Part shown: positions 1 to 9,290 of the stretch, piece by piece | Layout of the letters: each line of letters starts with the position of its first letter | Position numbering within the stretch: the first letter of the stretch is position 1 | NCBI GenBank assembly: GCA_910578645.1 | Contig: CAJTQI010000001.1 | Coordinates: 496,001 to 560,000, forward strand | DNA length: 64,000 nt | Direction of reading: 5' to 3' | DNA from: an uncultured Lachnospiraceae bacterium | GTDB lineage: Bacteria > Bacillota > Clostridia > Lachnospirales > Lachnospiraceae | Translations under genes and position numbers: made by a program | Notes under the pieces: model-generated | What the model was told of the DNA's origin: nothing | Databases searched by the model: none | What the model saw: only the letters and a program-made list of their open reading frames with translations

Positions 1-344
1 TAGACGACGATTTAAATACGTTAAAGACACTTCGGTATTATTTACAGGATACCTATAAAGTTACGGTGGTTAATTCAGGTAAAGTGGCGGTGGATTTTTT
101 GCTAAAATATATGCCGGATTTAATTCTTTTGGATTATTTGATGCCTATGTTTAATGGGGCGGCGGTTCTTAAGATTATCAAGAGCAGGGAGGCAACCAAA
201 GATATTCCGGTTTATTTCCTGACAGGACAGACGGACAGGGAGACGGTTATAGAATGCCTGTCGTTAAAACCTGCAGGGTATATAATTAAGCCTGTGGCTA
301 AAGATGCTTTGCTGGCGAAAATGGAAGAAGCGTTTGGACAGTAG
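1..344 (+). CDS. Response regulator receiver domain, 5' end cut by window
   Basis: The reading frame is open from base 1 and begins in the acidic pocket (Asp-Asp-Asp) of a CheY-like receiver domain. The phospho-acceptor Asp lies in the motif LLDYLMP, followed by the Thr of FLTGQ and the Lys of IIKPV, so all conserved receiver residues are visible. No output domain follows, because the protein stops shortly after the last helix. It is either a stand-alone receiver or the tail of a larger protein. It lies 87 bp upstream of a hybrid kinase in the same direction and is a likely signalling partner. The true start is outside the window. Confidence 0.85.
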   Translation, partial: DDDLNTLKTLRYYLQDTYKVTVVNSGKVAVDFLLKYMPDLILLDYLMPMFNGAAVLKIIKSREATKDIPVYFLTGQTDRETVIECLSLKPAGYIIKPVAKDALLAKMEEAFGQ

Positions 345-431
345 GAAAATGTCTTCAGTGTTCTTTGCCTTGGACATAGAAATCCGGGTGTCTGTATAGG
401 GCAGCGCAGGGAGTGATAAAGGGGTATAGTT

Positions 432-2864
432 ATGTGGGGAGTAAGGGAAGACAAGGTTCCAAAATATCTTTTTGGAACCTTTTGTTTCTATTTATTATAT
501 TTTGTAGCTGTTATTTTTTATTTGGAGACGGGCGTACAATGGCTTGCAGTACCCGTGGGCAGTTTTGCGGTAAGTCTGTTTGTATTGGGCTTGTATGGAA
601 ATAATAGGCAAGTGCAGGCATATACGGCCTCAATTCTAATCTGTTTTAATGTCTTTGCATATAGTTTGATGTCCGGTGAGTATACGGAAGTCTTCACTGT
701 ATTTTGTGCGGCAGTCTGTTTGGTTTCTTTTTATCATATTCCCAAAGCCAACTATGTGATGTTGGCACTTAGTACGCTTTATATCATATACGGGTTGGTT
801 TGGCATGGAGAAGGCCAAAACGTTCTTTGGCGGGGCGGCTTCCTTTCGGTTATGATTCGCATTTTCAGCTTATACATGGTACAGATTCTGTTGATTATGC
901 TGATTAAGAGACAGCAAAAGATGCAGAGCGTGGCGGAGCAGAAGAGGCAGAGGGCGGAGGAGGCGGCTCAGGCGAAAGAGGATTTTCTCGTCAATATGAG
1001 CCATGAAATCAGGACGCCTATGAATGCCATTACAGGGATGGCGGAACTGGCTTTGCGCAATAACCTGCTTACCGGACAGGGCAGGGAGTGTCTGTACAAT
1101 ATCCGGGCAGCGGGAGAGGATTTGCGGGTTATTATAGACGATATTCTGGATGTCACGAAGATAGATTCCGGCAGACTGGAAATCATGACAGAAGAATATG
1201 AGATTACATCGGTGGTGCACGATGCGGTGAATGTGATACAACTTATGCTGGGCGAAAAGCAGGTGGTGCTATCGGTGGATGTAAATCCGGATATACCTGT
1301 AAAGCTGCGAGGGGACAGCATCCGCATTAAGCAGATAATATTGAATCTGTTAACCAATGCCGTGAAATATACCGAGCAGGGGACAATACACTTGAAGGTA
1401 AAGTCTATGCCTGTTGAGGGGGCCGGGGAGCATATTTACCTGGAAGTTTCTGTGACGGATACAGGAATTGGGATGTCCCAGCAACAGTTGGAAGATTTAT
1501 TTACGAAATTCCGGCAGACGGACAGCGGCAGGGCACGAGGCGGAAGTGGTCTTGGCCTGGCTATTTCAAAGAGGTTGGCCGAGTTGATGCAGGGAGAACT
1601 GACCGTAGTGAGCGAGCTTGGTAAGGGCTCTCAATTTACGTTCACGGTCAGACAGGAAGTAGTGGATGCCGGTCCTTGTATGGTGAATGTTTCCCAGGAT
1701 GAATGCCGGCTTCCGGTTAAAAAGGAAGAGAACACAGAAAAAGAGAAGCCTAAGAAAGAAGGCAGGCAAGTGACCTTTACAGCCCCTTTAGTCCGCATAC
1801 TTCTTGTGGATGACAACAAAGTAAATTTGAAAGTTGCGGAAGGCTTGCTTCGTCCATATAAGATGTGTATAGAGACGGCAGGAAGTGGGATGCAGGCAGT
1901 GGAGTTGGTTAAGGAACGTATTTATGATTTGATTTTTATGGACCATATGATGCCTCAAATGGACGGTGTGGAAGCGGCTAAGATTATCCGTGGGTTAGAC
2001 AGGGAATATTGCCATACTGTACCCATTATTGCTTTGTCGGCGAATGCTGTGCCTGGCGTGAAAGAGCTGTTCTTAAATGCGGGTATGAATGATTTTGTGG
2101 CAAAGCCTATTGAGATATGTGTCATGGACCAGGTATTGCGCAATTGGCTGCCGGAGGATAAGATGATATCCGGTGAGGCTTCTGCCGGGGAAGCGCCGAA
2201 GGGAAGATTTACGGTGTCTTCCGATTTGAAATCCAATCCGCTGTTATGGCAGATGGAGGGGATAGATGTAGTGGTGGGTATGGAATATTCTGGGGCAGAT
2301 GCGGATTTATACAGAGAAGTGCTTACCGATTATATGGATACGATAGAGGAGAAGGCACAGACCATTGAAGACACCATGAAAGCAAGGGATATTGACGCGT
2401 ATACGATAGAAGTGCATTCTCTTAAGAGCACGTCGAAATCCATTGGCGCCATTGCATTGTCGCAGTTAGCCAGTAGTTTGGAGGAGAACGGAAAGAACGG
2501 GGAGTGGGAGCAGATTGTCGCAAGAACGCCTGCGTTATTGTCCATGTACCGGGGACTGTACCATATTATTATGCCTTACCGGACAGTGAGAGAGCAGGAG
2601 GCGCAGGTGAAGAAGCCGATAAGCGATGGTGAGCTGACAGGCATATTGGAGCAGTTGTTTGACAGCGTCAACATGTATGATTCTATCCGTGCGGAAGAAA
2701 TAGTCAGGGAATTATCTGCATATGATTTGTCAGACCGTGCAGATGAATATATGGAGGAGGTAAGCGAGGCGGTGAACCGGTTTGACTATGATGGATGTAA
2801 GGAGAAGGTGACTCTGTGGCGGGCAAAATTACAGGAGAAGAGGAAAGGTATGCCAGAGCACTAA
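432..2864 (+). CDS. Membrane hybrid sensor histidine kinase with receiver and HPt domains
   Basis: The 810-residue protein begins with about five or six hydrophobic segments (residues 12-160) and a short coiled coil. A HisKA domain follows (His191 in the motif NMSHEIRTP), then an HATPase domain with N, G1 (DTGIGM) and G2 (GGSGLGLA) boxes. Next is a receiver domain with acidic pair at 460-461 and acceptor Asp504, and a C-terminal HPt domain with His662 in HSLKSTSKS. The parts of a His-Asp-His relay are thus in one chain. The ATG at 432 follows a GGGG ribosome site. The signal is unknown because the N-terminus has no recognised ligand domain. The HPt could pass phosphate to the stand-alone receiver upstream; that is inference. 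Confidence 0.9.
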   Translation: MWGVREDKVPKYLFGTFCFYLLYFVAVIFYLETGVQWLAVPVGSFAVSLFVLGLYGNNRQVQAYTASILICFNVFAYSLMSGEYTEVFTVFCAAVCLVSFYHIPKANYVMLALSTLYIIYGLVWHGEGQNVLWRGGFLSVMIRIFSLYMVQILLIMLIKRQQKMQSVAEQKRQRAEEAAQAKEDFLVNMSHEIRTPMNAITGMAELALRNNLLTGQGRECLYNIRAAGEDLRVIIDDILDVTKIDSGRLEIMTEEYEITSVVHDAVNVIQLMLGEKQVVLSVDVNPDIPVKLRGDSIRIKQIILNLLTNAVKYTEQGTIHLKVKSMPVEGAGEHIYLEVSVTDTGIGMSQQQLEDLFTKFRQTDSGRARGGSGLGLAISKRLAELMQGELTVVSELGKGSQFTFTVRQEVVDAGPCMVNVSQDECRLPVKKEENTEKEKPKKEGRQVTFTAPLVRILLVDDNKVNLKVAEGLLRPYKMCIETAGSGMQAVELVKERIYDLIFMDHMMPQMDGVEAAKIIRGLDREYCHTVPIIALSANAVPGVKELFLNAGMNDFVAKPIEICVMDQVLRNWLPEDKMISGEASAGEAPKGRFTVSSDLKSNPLLWQMEGIDVVVGMEYSGADADLYREVLTDYMDTIEEKAQTIEDTMKARDIDAYTIEVHSLKSTSKSIGAIALSQLASSLEENGKNGEWEQIVARTPALLSMYRGLYHIIMPYRTVREQEAQVKKPISDGELTGILEQLFDSVNMYDSIRAEEIVRELSAYDLSDRADEYMEEVSEAVNRFDYDGCKEKVTLWRAKLQEKRKGMPEH

Positions 2865-2938
2865 AGTTTTATGGAAATGATTTCAGATGATTACGGGGCA
2901 TTACCGCAGACGCCGCTGCGGGGTGTACGGGTGTAGGG

Positions 2939-3844
2939 ATGGAAAAAGCATATAAACTGGAATTTGCCGGCGCACAGACGGGTAGTCTGTATGTGAATTG
3001 CTGCGGCCTTTCGCAGACGGAGGGACTACATAGTTTCGGCCCGGCATTAAAACCACATTATCTGGTACATTATATACTAAGTGGCAAGGGTAGGTTCTGT
3101 ATCGGTGGCAAGGAGTATCCGCTTGAGGCGGGGTACGGGTTTTTGATTACACCGGATGAACTGGCATTCTACCAGGCGGATGAAAGCGAACCATGGACAT
3201 ATGTTTGGGTAGGATTTAGCGGTACGCAGGCAGCAGAATATATAAACAATATCGGGTTGTCTGTGGGACAGCCTATTTTTAAGTCGGAGGCGTCGGAGGA
3301 ATTATATGAGACTGTGAAGGATATGATGGAGCATAATACATCCGGCTTGTCCAATGACTTACGCCGTAATGGACAGTTGGGTATTTTTCTGTCGGTCATA
3401 GCGCAGAGCACCCAGGTTGCCCAGAAGAATGAGGCTGATAAGGCAAATATGTATGTACGCAAAGCCATTTCTTTTATTCAGAGTAACTATTGTAACCCGA
3501 TTAAGGTGACGGATGTAGCGGACTACGTCTGTATTAACAGAAGCTATCTATATACGTTGTTCCAAAACTCCATGGGTATGTCTCCGCAACGGTTTCTGGC
3601 GACTTTCCGTATCACAAAGGCGGCGCAGCTTTTGCAGCTAACTTCGCTGCCTATCGAGAGTATAGCGCTGTCTTGCGGATATCATGACCCTTTGGTGTTC
3701 GCCAAAGCTTTTAGGCAGATGAAAAAGATGTCCCCCACACTTTACCGCAGAGAGATGCGCAAAGGGGAGACAAGGCGGAACAAGGAGCACTTAAGGCAGG
3801 TAGAAGAATTTATCAACCAGATTAACAGTTTGAATAGTAACTAA
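2939..3844 (+). CDS. AraC-family transcriptional regulator
   Basis: The 301-residue protein has an N-terminal cupin-like sugar-sensing half (about residues 20-160; note YILSGKGRF and GYGFLITP) and a C-terminal double helix-turn-helix (about 178-280, ending in the family pattern FAKAFRQMKKMSPTLYRR). This layout is that of AraC/MsmR-type regulators of sugar use. It sits 209 bp upstream of galK in the same direction, so control of the galactose genes is the simplest guess, although no operator was identified. The ribosome site before ATG 2939 is weak (GGTGTAGGG). Confidence 0.88.
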   Translation: MEKAYKLEFAGAQTGSLYVNCCGLSQTEGLHSFGPALKPHYLVHYILSGKGRFCIGGKEYPLEAGYGFLITPDELAFYQADESEPWTYVWVGFSGTQAAEYINNIGLSVGQPIFKSEASEELYETVKDMMEHNTSGLSNDLRRNGQLGIFLSVIAQSTQVAQKNEADKANMYVRKAISFIQSNYCNPIKVTDVADYVCINRSYLYTLFQNSMGMSPQRFLATFRITKAAQLLQLTSLPIESIALSCGYHDPLVFAKAFRQMKKMSPTLYRREMRKGETRRNKEHLRQVEEFINQINSLNSN

Positions 3845-4053
3845 CATTTTGACAGATTTATATAACAAAGGGGTATTTCAGGATTGTACATTTTCTAATA
3901 TGATATTTATAAGGAAATGAGTGTGAGCAACCGTGTGCGCATATTGTATTTAAGCCTGTGATAAGGTAAGATGATAAGAGTAGATTATAACAAAAGGTAA
4001 GTTTGCATAGCATTACAATGAGAATCTAAAATAAAGAAAAAGGAGAATGGGGT

Positions 4054-5217
4054 ATGAAAGAGATGGTGTTAAAGAAATTTGAGGAACTTTTTGGGGATAC
4101 GCAAGGCGTGAATGTCTACTTTGCTCCAGGGCGCGTGAACTTGATTGGCGAACATACGGATTACAATGGGGGACATGTTTTTCCATGCGCGCTGACCATT
4201 GGGACTTATGCCGCTGTCAGGAAGCGGGACGACAGGAAATTGAATTTTTATTCGATGAATTTTGAGGAACTTGGCATAACCGTGAGCAGTCTGGATGATT
4301 TGACACCTTCTAGTGCGGCGGGCTGGACGAATTATCCGAAGGGTGTTATGTGGGCTTTTGCAGGCAGAGGCATGGTGATGGACTGCGGGATGGATATTGT
4401 GCTTAACGGTAATATTCCTAATGGCTCCGGACTTTCTTCTTCCGCGTCTTTGGAAGTATTGACCGGTTATATTCTGAAAGACCTTTACGGGTTTGACGTG
4501 ACCAATATCGAGCTGGCGAAAATCGGGCAGTATTCCGAGAACAATTTTAATGGAATGAACTGTGGCATTATGGACCAGTTTGCTTCTGCCATGGGTAAGA
4601 AAGGGCATGCCATTTTCCTGGATACGGCGGACCTTTCTTATGAGTATGCGCCGCTTGCGTTAAATGGCGCCAAGATTATCGTGACCAACAGTAATGTAAA
4701 ACATTCTTTGGTAAATTCCGCGTACAACGAGAGAAGAAGCGAATGCGAGAAGGCGCTCAATGAACTGCAGATAGTGCTCAATATCAAAGGATTGGGAGAC
4801 CTTTCCGAAGAAGAATTTGAGGCAAATAAGGATGCAATTAAAGACGAAGTGCGTGTCAGGAGAGCAAAACATGCGGTGTATGAGAACCAAAGGACAATCC
4901 GTGCAGTGAAGGCACTCCGGAATAATGATTTAAAGTTGTTTGGAGAATTGATGAACGCGTCCCATGTATCGTTGCGTGACGATTATGAAGTGTCCTGTGA
5001 GGAGATTGACGTGCTTGTGGAAGAAGCATGGAAAGTTGATGGAGTAGTCGGCTCCCGTATCACGGGCGGTGGTTTTGGCGGTTGCACGGTGAGCATCGTG
5101 CTTGATGAGGCTGTGGAGACATTTAAGGAAAAGGTGGGTGCAGCATACATGGAACGTGTGGGAAAGACGGCTGATTTTTATGTAGTGGAAATTGGGGACG
5201 GTCCCCGCAAAATTTAA
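4054..5217 (+). CDS. galK: Galactokinase
   Basis: This enzyme phosphorylates alpha-D-galactose at C1 with ATP, the first committed step of the Leloir pathway in the cytoplasm. The galactokinase signature (GRVNLIGEHTDYNGG) lies near residue 25. The GHMP ATP-binding loop (NGSGLSSSAS) is near residue 125, and the C-terminal glycine-rich motif (GSRITGGGFGGC) near residue 335. The length of 387 residues is typical. The start ATG follows AAAGGAGAATGGGGT. It is followed after about 75 bp by galT, so the two are probably one operon under the AraC regulator just upstream. Confidence 0.97.
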   Translation: MKEMVLKKFEELFGDTQGVNVYFAPGRVNLIGEHTDYNGGHVFPCALTIGTYAAVRKRDDRKLNFYSMNFEELGITVSSLDDLTPSSAAGWTNYPKGVMWAFAGRGMVMDCGMDIVLNGNIPNGSGLSSSASLEVLTGYILKDLYGFDVTNIELAKIGQYSENNFNGMNCGIMDQFASAMGKKGHAIFLDTADLSYEYAPLALNGAKIIVTNSNVKHSLVNSAYNERRSECEKALNELQIVLNIKGLGDLSEEEFEANKDAIKDEVRVRRAKHAVYENQRTIRAVKALRNNDLKLFGELMNASHVSLRDDYEVSCEEIDVLVEEAWKVDGVVGSRITGGGFGGCTVSIVLDEAVETFKEKVGAAYMERVGKTADFYVVEIGDGPRKI

Positions 5218-5291
5218 GATATTCCCGGAGTTTTGTTGCGCACAATTTTGAGAAATGATTTTGACGGGTTTTGGAAGGAGCAGGGGCGGAT

Positions 5292-6794
5292 ATGATTCAG
5301 AAAAATATCAGGAAATTGGTACAGTATGGTTTGCAGACAGGATTGATTACGCAGGCAGATAAGATTTACACGACGAACAGGCTGCTTGAACTTTTCCGGC
5401 TGGATGAGTTGGAAGAGAGTGACGAAGCTGTCACAATGAAAGAAGAGGAGTTGGAACAGGTATTAGGCGAGATGATGGATTATGCCTATGAGAAGGGCAT
5501 TATGACAGAGAATAGTATTGTGTACAGAGATTTGTTTGACACAAAGATTATGGGCATGCTTGTGCCAAGACCAAGCGAAGTTATTTCTGTATTTGAAAAA
5601 AAGTATGAGGAAAGCCCTGTGACGGCGACTGAGTATTTTTACAAACTGAGCCAGGACACGGATTACATCAGAAGATACCGCATTAAGAAAGACCAGAAGT
5701 GGGTGGCATCGACGAAATATGGCGACTTGGATATCACCATCAATTTGTCCAAGCCGGAGAAGGACCCGAAAGCAATCGCTGCGGCAAAGAATGCGAAGCA
5801 AAGTGGCTATCCGAAGTGCCTGCTATGTATGGAAAACGAAGGGTATGCAGGGCGCGTGAATCATCCGGCGAGGCAGAATCACAGGATTATTCCCGTAACC
5901 ATCAACGGTAGCAGATGGGGATTCCAGTATTCTCCTTATGTATATTATAATGAGCACTGTATTGTGTTTAATTCCCAACATATTCCGATGAAGATTGAAC
6001 ATGATACGTTCTGTAAGCTGTTTGATTTCGTGAAGCAGTTCCCTCATTATTTTGTGGGTTCCAATGCTGACCTACCGATTGTAGGCGGTTCTATCTTGAG
6101 CCATGACCATTTCCAGGGCGGCCATTATGAGTTTGCGATGGCGAAGGCAGGGGTGGAGAGAACATTTACCGTCAAAGGCTTTGAGGATGTGGAGGCCGGG
6201 ATTTTAAATTGGCCTATGTCTGTTATCCGCATTTCTTCCCAGGATTCCGACAGGCTGATTGCGTTGGCGGATGTGGTGTTGGCAGCATGGAGAAGCTATA
6301 CGGATGAATCGGTATTTATTTTAGCCGAGACGGATGGCGAGCCGCATAATACGATTACGCCCATTGCCAGAAAACGGGGCGACAAGTTTGAGTTGGATTT
6401 GGTTCTGCGCAACAATATTACGACAAAAGAACATCCCCTTGGCGTGTACCATCCTCATGCGAAACTGCACCATATTAAGAAGGAGAATATCGGCCTGATT
6501 GAGGTGATGGGGTTGGCCGTTTTGCCTGCCAGGCTGAAAGATGAGATGGAGAAGCTTGCTGCAGCAATCGTTTCCGGCGCGGATATCAGACAGGATGAGA
6601 TGCTTGAGAAACATGCCGACTGGGTGGAAGAATTCCTTCCCAAATATCAGGCGATTACCAAGGATACCGTTATGGGTATTCTGCATAAAGAGATTGGGGA
6701 TGTATTTATGCAGGTGTTGGAAGATGCAGGCGTGTATAAGAAGAACGAAGAAGGACAGGCGGCATTTGACAGGTTTGTGGCAAGTCTGGGTTAG
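5292..6794 (+). CDS. galT: UDP-glucose-hexose-1-phosphate uridylyltransferase, class II
   Basis: This is the second Leloir enzyme: it swaps UMP between UDP-glucose and galactose-1-phosphate. At 500 residues it is the long Firmicutes type (GalT class II), not the ~350-residue enterobacterial type. The motif SHDHFQGGHYE carries the His residues of the active site. A TTG start at 5271 is possible, but the ATG at 5292 lies at proper distance from the ribosome site GGAAGGAG and is preferred. No galE stands next to it in this window. A strong hairpin terminator follows 49 bp after the stop. Confidence 0.95.
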   Translation: MIQKNIRKLVQYGLQTGLITQADKIYTTNRLLELFRLDELEESDEAVTMKEEELEQVLGEMMDYAYEKGIMTENSIVYRDLFDTKIMGMLVPRPSEVISVFEKKYEESPVTATEYFYKLSQDTDYIRRYRIKKDQKWVASTKYGDLDITINLSKPEKDPKAIAAAKNAKQSGYPKCLLCMENEGYAGRVNHPARQNHRIIPVTINGSRWGFQYSPYVYYNEHCIVFNSQHIPMKIEHDTFCKLFDFVKQFPHYFVGSNADLPIVGGSILSHDHFQGGHYEFAMAKAGVERTFTVKGFEDVEAGILNWPMSVIRISSQDSDRLIALADVVLAAWRSYTDESVFILAETDGEPHNTITPIARKRGDKFELDLVLRNNITTKEHPLGVYHPHAKLHHIKKENIGLIEVMGLAVLPARLKDEMEKLAAAIVSGADIRQDEMLEKHADWVEEFLPKYQAITKDTVMGILHKEIGDVFMQVLEDAGVYKKNEEGQAAFDRFVASLG

Positions 6795-6843
6795 CATAGT
6801 GTAAATTTTCTTCAGTGAATAAAGGGACATGAAATAGGCATAG

Positions 6844-6873
6844 AAAAGGCGGAATCAAAGGATTCCGCCTTTT
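6844..6873 (+). terminator. Rho-independent terminator after galKT
   Basis: Two perfect 13-base arms (AAAAGGCGGAATC and its complement) enclose a 4-base loop and end in TTTT. Because the stem begins with AAAA, it could also stop transcripts of the minus-strand XRE gene that converges on this site. Confidence 0.9.
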
Positions 6874-6989
6874 AGACACGCTACACCTGAAGGTGAAAAC
6901 GTGTAGAACAGATGTGACAGAGAAAGATGAGTATTTGACTGGAATGGTCTGCCAATCTGTAAGACATGCTGTTTTATTATGGCATAGCT

Positions 6990-7373
6990 TTAATCCGCTG
7001 CATTGTTTTGGATATCACTGTCCATATTGTAAGATTTGTCATTGCCAAATATACTGGAAAGAAAATTATAGAAATCTGTCTGTTGCCTTGGAGTCATTTT
7101 TTGGTAGAGGGAGATAAGATGCTGATATTTCTTGAGATGGTGCATATTGTCTGCCAATAATAAATCTGCGCTCAGACGTTCCTCAGAAAGATATAGAACA
7201 TAGTCTGCCGAGACATGAAAAAAACGTGATAAGCTTACTAGAAGCATAGCATCCGGAGTAGACAGACCGCATTCCAATTTGCTCAATGTGGTCTGATTGA
7301 CACCCAGATGTTTTGCGAGGGTCTGCTGCGTTAAATTTTTTTCCAACCGAAGTTCCTTAATCCTTGTTTTCAT
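6990..7373 (-). CDS. XRE-family helix-turn-helix regulator
   Basis: The 127-residue protein starts with a Cro/CI-type helix-turn-helix (residues 3-58; LRLEKNLTQQTLAKHLGVNQTTLSKLE), which is the usual DNA-binding fold of XRE regulators. The remaining half is helical with no recognised ligand domain. The start codon is preceded on the minus strand by AAGAAGGA. The AT-rich 321-bp gap on its 5' side contains a symmetric inverted repeat that could be its own operator. Its target genes are unknown. Confidence 0.85.
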   Translation of the reverse strand: MKTRIKELRLEKNLTQQTLAKHLGVNQTTLSKLECGLSTPDAMLLVSLSRFFHVSADYVLYLSEERLSADLLLADNMHHLKKYQHLISLYQKMTPRQQTDFYNFLSSIFGNDKSYNMDSDIQNNAAD

Positions 7374-7694
7374 TCGTATATCCTTCTTGTTATTTTAGAC
7401 TATTTCTTTCGCAAAAATATTCCGATTTTTAATAAGGATATGCAGCAGAGAATATTTTATTGAATTGTACTTTGAAAAGTGTTGTATACAAAAGAAAAGT
7501 ACAATATATAGTAGATATAGATGATTATATCAACTATATATAGATAATATTTGATATGTTAATTATATGAGGATAAAAATAAGGATATTAAACAGAACAT
7601 AAACTATATGTACATAGATTATAGGGACAGACAACTATAAGCGTTTGAAATTTAGCTTGCGGCCTTCGCAAAAATGTGTCGGTATGGAGGGAAG
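7374..7694. promoter_or_regulatory. AT-rich divergent intergenic region with nested inverted repeats
   Basis: This gap separates the divergent XRE regulator and exonuclease genes. Bases 7465-7473 (TTGTACTTT) and 7496-7504 (AAAGTACAA) form a perfect 9-base inverted repeat, which surrounds a 10-base palindrome at 7482-7491 (TTGTATACAA). The stretch 7505-7615 is a run of short AT words without a clear ORF. The symmetric site could be an operator for the neighbouring XRE protein. No certain -35/-10 pair was picked out. Confidence 0.4.
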
Positions 7695-8408
7695 ATGACA
7701 GATTCATACGTATGCGTCGATTTAGAGACAACCGGGCTCAATCCCAAGAAAGACAGAATCATTGAGATTGGAGTCGTGAAGGTAGAAAACAATGTGGTGG
7801 TGGAAGAGTGGGGGACTTTTGTGAATCCGGGCAGGCAATTGGATGAACGTGTGGTGGAGCTGACGGGAATCCAGGATAGGCAGTTGGAGCAGGCGCCGTC
7901 TATCGACGAGGCGCTCCCAAGGCTGCTTGGACTGTTGGACAGTCCTGTCTTGTTAGGACACAGTGTAATTTTTGACTATTCCTTCATCAAGAAGGCGGCG
8001 GTTGACCGCAGAATACCTTTTGAAAAAGAAGGAATCGATACATTAAAAATAGCCCGTAAATATCTGCCGGAGTTGGAAAGCCGCAGCTTAGAATACTTGT
8101 GCAGACATTATGGCATATCGCACAGGGCGCACAGAGCGCTCTGTGATGCCAGGGCCACCGTGGAGTTGTACCAAAAGCTTGTAGAGCAGTTCTGTGATAA
8201 GGAAGAAGAGAATGTGACAGATTTGTTCTGTCCTAAGAAGCTGCAATGTCATATAAAGCGGGAGACACCTGCCACAATCCCGCAGAAAGAACAGTTATAT
8301 AAACTGGTGGACAAGCATAGACTGATAATAGACTATGATATTGAGACGCTTAGTCGGAGCGAAGCTAGCCGACGGATTGCTCGGCTTCTTGCAGAATACG
8401 GACGATAG
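7695..8408 (+). CDS. DEDDh 3'-5' exonuclease (DnaQ/PolC-exonuclease type)
   Basis: The 237-residue protein has the three exonuclease motifs. Exo I is DLETTG near residue 9, Exo II is HSVIFDYSF, and Exo III is HRALCDA. All four metal-binding acidic residues and the catalytic His are therefore present. It probably trims DNA or RNA 3' ends, as proofreading-like or repair nucleases do. A C-terminal helical tail (about residues 190-237) resembles the small domain often found after such exonucleases. The ATG at 7695 follows GGAGGGAAG; an upstream ATG at 7674 lacks a ribosome site. Its last 44 bases overlap the end of the convergent gene on the other strand. Confidence 0.88.
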   Translation: MTDSYVCVDLETTGLNPKKDRIIEIGVVKVENNVVVEEWGTFVNPGRQLDERVVELTGIQDRQLEQAPSIDEALPRLLGLLDSPVLLGHSVIFDYSFIKKAAVDRRIPFEKEGIDTLKIARKYLPELESRSLEYLCRHYGISHRAHRALCDARATVELYQKLVEQFCDKEEENVTDLFCPKKLQCHIKRETPATIPQKEQLYKLVDKHRLIIDYDIETLSRSEASRRIARLLAEYGR

Positions 8409-8982
8409 TTTTCTGCATGGCCGAATGAAGGACTTCGACGATAGGATACAGGCTACCGATTTTCTCCGGTGTATTTAGCTGTATATAAATCTGGCATAAA
8501 AGACGGTAAGTGGCACTCACGTCGGTTCCGGTGGACACGGAAAACTCTAACATATGCAGGGCTTCATTGATATAACCGGAATCGTAGAGCAGTTGTGCCC
8601 ATTGCTGTAAAGTGCATACCAACAGGGTGTAGTTTTGGTCATATCCGCATAAAAGGTCTATATTCGGTGCGCCATAACGAAGTTTCAATTCCGTGTTGCT
8701 GATGCCTGTGAAATTGACGATAGGAAGTTCGGCCAGAGTCTGGATTATCTGTTTATAGTCCTCGGCTTTGGGAACATCGGACAACAATGACATGGGAAGT
8801 TTCTCTATGGGAATCTTAATATAGTCCAGGTTATCCAGCGATTTACGCCGGGTACTGTTGGCTTCCCGCTCTTTTTCCCAGAAATCTTTTTGGGCAGTGT
8901 CCTGGGACTTTTTGTTTTTAAAAAGATACAGTGCGATTACTGCGGAAAAGAGTAGAGCGCTTGCATTAATTAGAAAATTCAT
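8365..8982 (-). CDS. Membrane-anchored protein of unknown function
   Basis: I do not recognise this 205-residue protein. It begins with one hydrophobic helix (residues 4-21) followed by a charged stretch, and then a helical region. The C-terminal half (about 120-200) looks TPR-like, with paired helices such as LLYDSGYINEALHMLEFS. It is likely anchored in the membrane with its bulk in the cytoplasm. The ribosome site is GAAAGGA. Its start is only 37 bp from the divergent small gene at 9020, so their control regions must overlap each other's coding sequence. Its 3' end overlaps the exonuclease gene by 44 bp. Confidence 0.75.
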   Translation of the reverse strand: MNFLINASALLFSAVIALYLFKNKKSQDTAQKDFWEKEREANSTRRKSLDNLDYIKIPIEKLPMSLLSDVPKAEDYKQIIQTLAELPIVNFTGISNTELKLRYGAPNIDLLCGYDQNYTLLVCTLQQWAQLLYDSGYINEALHMLEFSVSTGTDVSATYRLLCQIYIQLNTPEKIGSLYPIVEVLHSAMQKTIVRILQEAEQSVG

Positions 8983-9019
8983 ATATAATATCCTTTCAGA
9001 AAGTGAGGAGGGTCACTTT

Positions 9020-9115
9020 ATGTTTAATCGAAAAACTAGAAAAATTATTTCATCGGTCATCATTATAATTCTGATATTTGCGATGGTCGTTCCACTTCTG
9101 CTCTCGGCAGTATAG
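9020..9115 (+). CDS. 31-residue single-pass membrane peptide
   Basis: This very short gene has an excellent ribosome site (GTGAGGAGGG) 5-6 bases before its ATG. It encodes a basic N-terminus (MFNRKTRK) followed by one hydrophobic helix and nothing else. The composition and the ribosome site argue for real translation. It resembles small conserved membrane peptides of Clostridia, but I cannot name the family. It diverges from the membrane-anchored protein at 8365-8982. Confidence 0.65.
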   Translation: MFNRKTRKIISSVIIIILIFAMVVPLLLSAV

Positions 9116-9290
9116 ATGAAGGCAGAGATGGCAGCCAGGGTTTTATCTGGCGCAGCAGAACATGCAACGGCACCGATGCGGTTATTTTATCACACATTTT
9201 CTGTTTGGGCAATTTGATGTAAGCAAGTTATTTCGGGGAAATGCGAAGGTGCTTTTAATGTCGTATAAAGCGGCAGGCTGGGAGAAAGGC

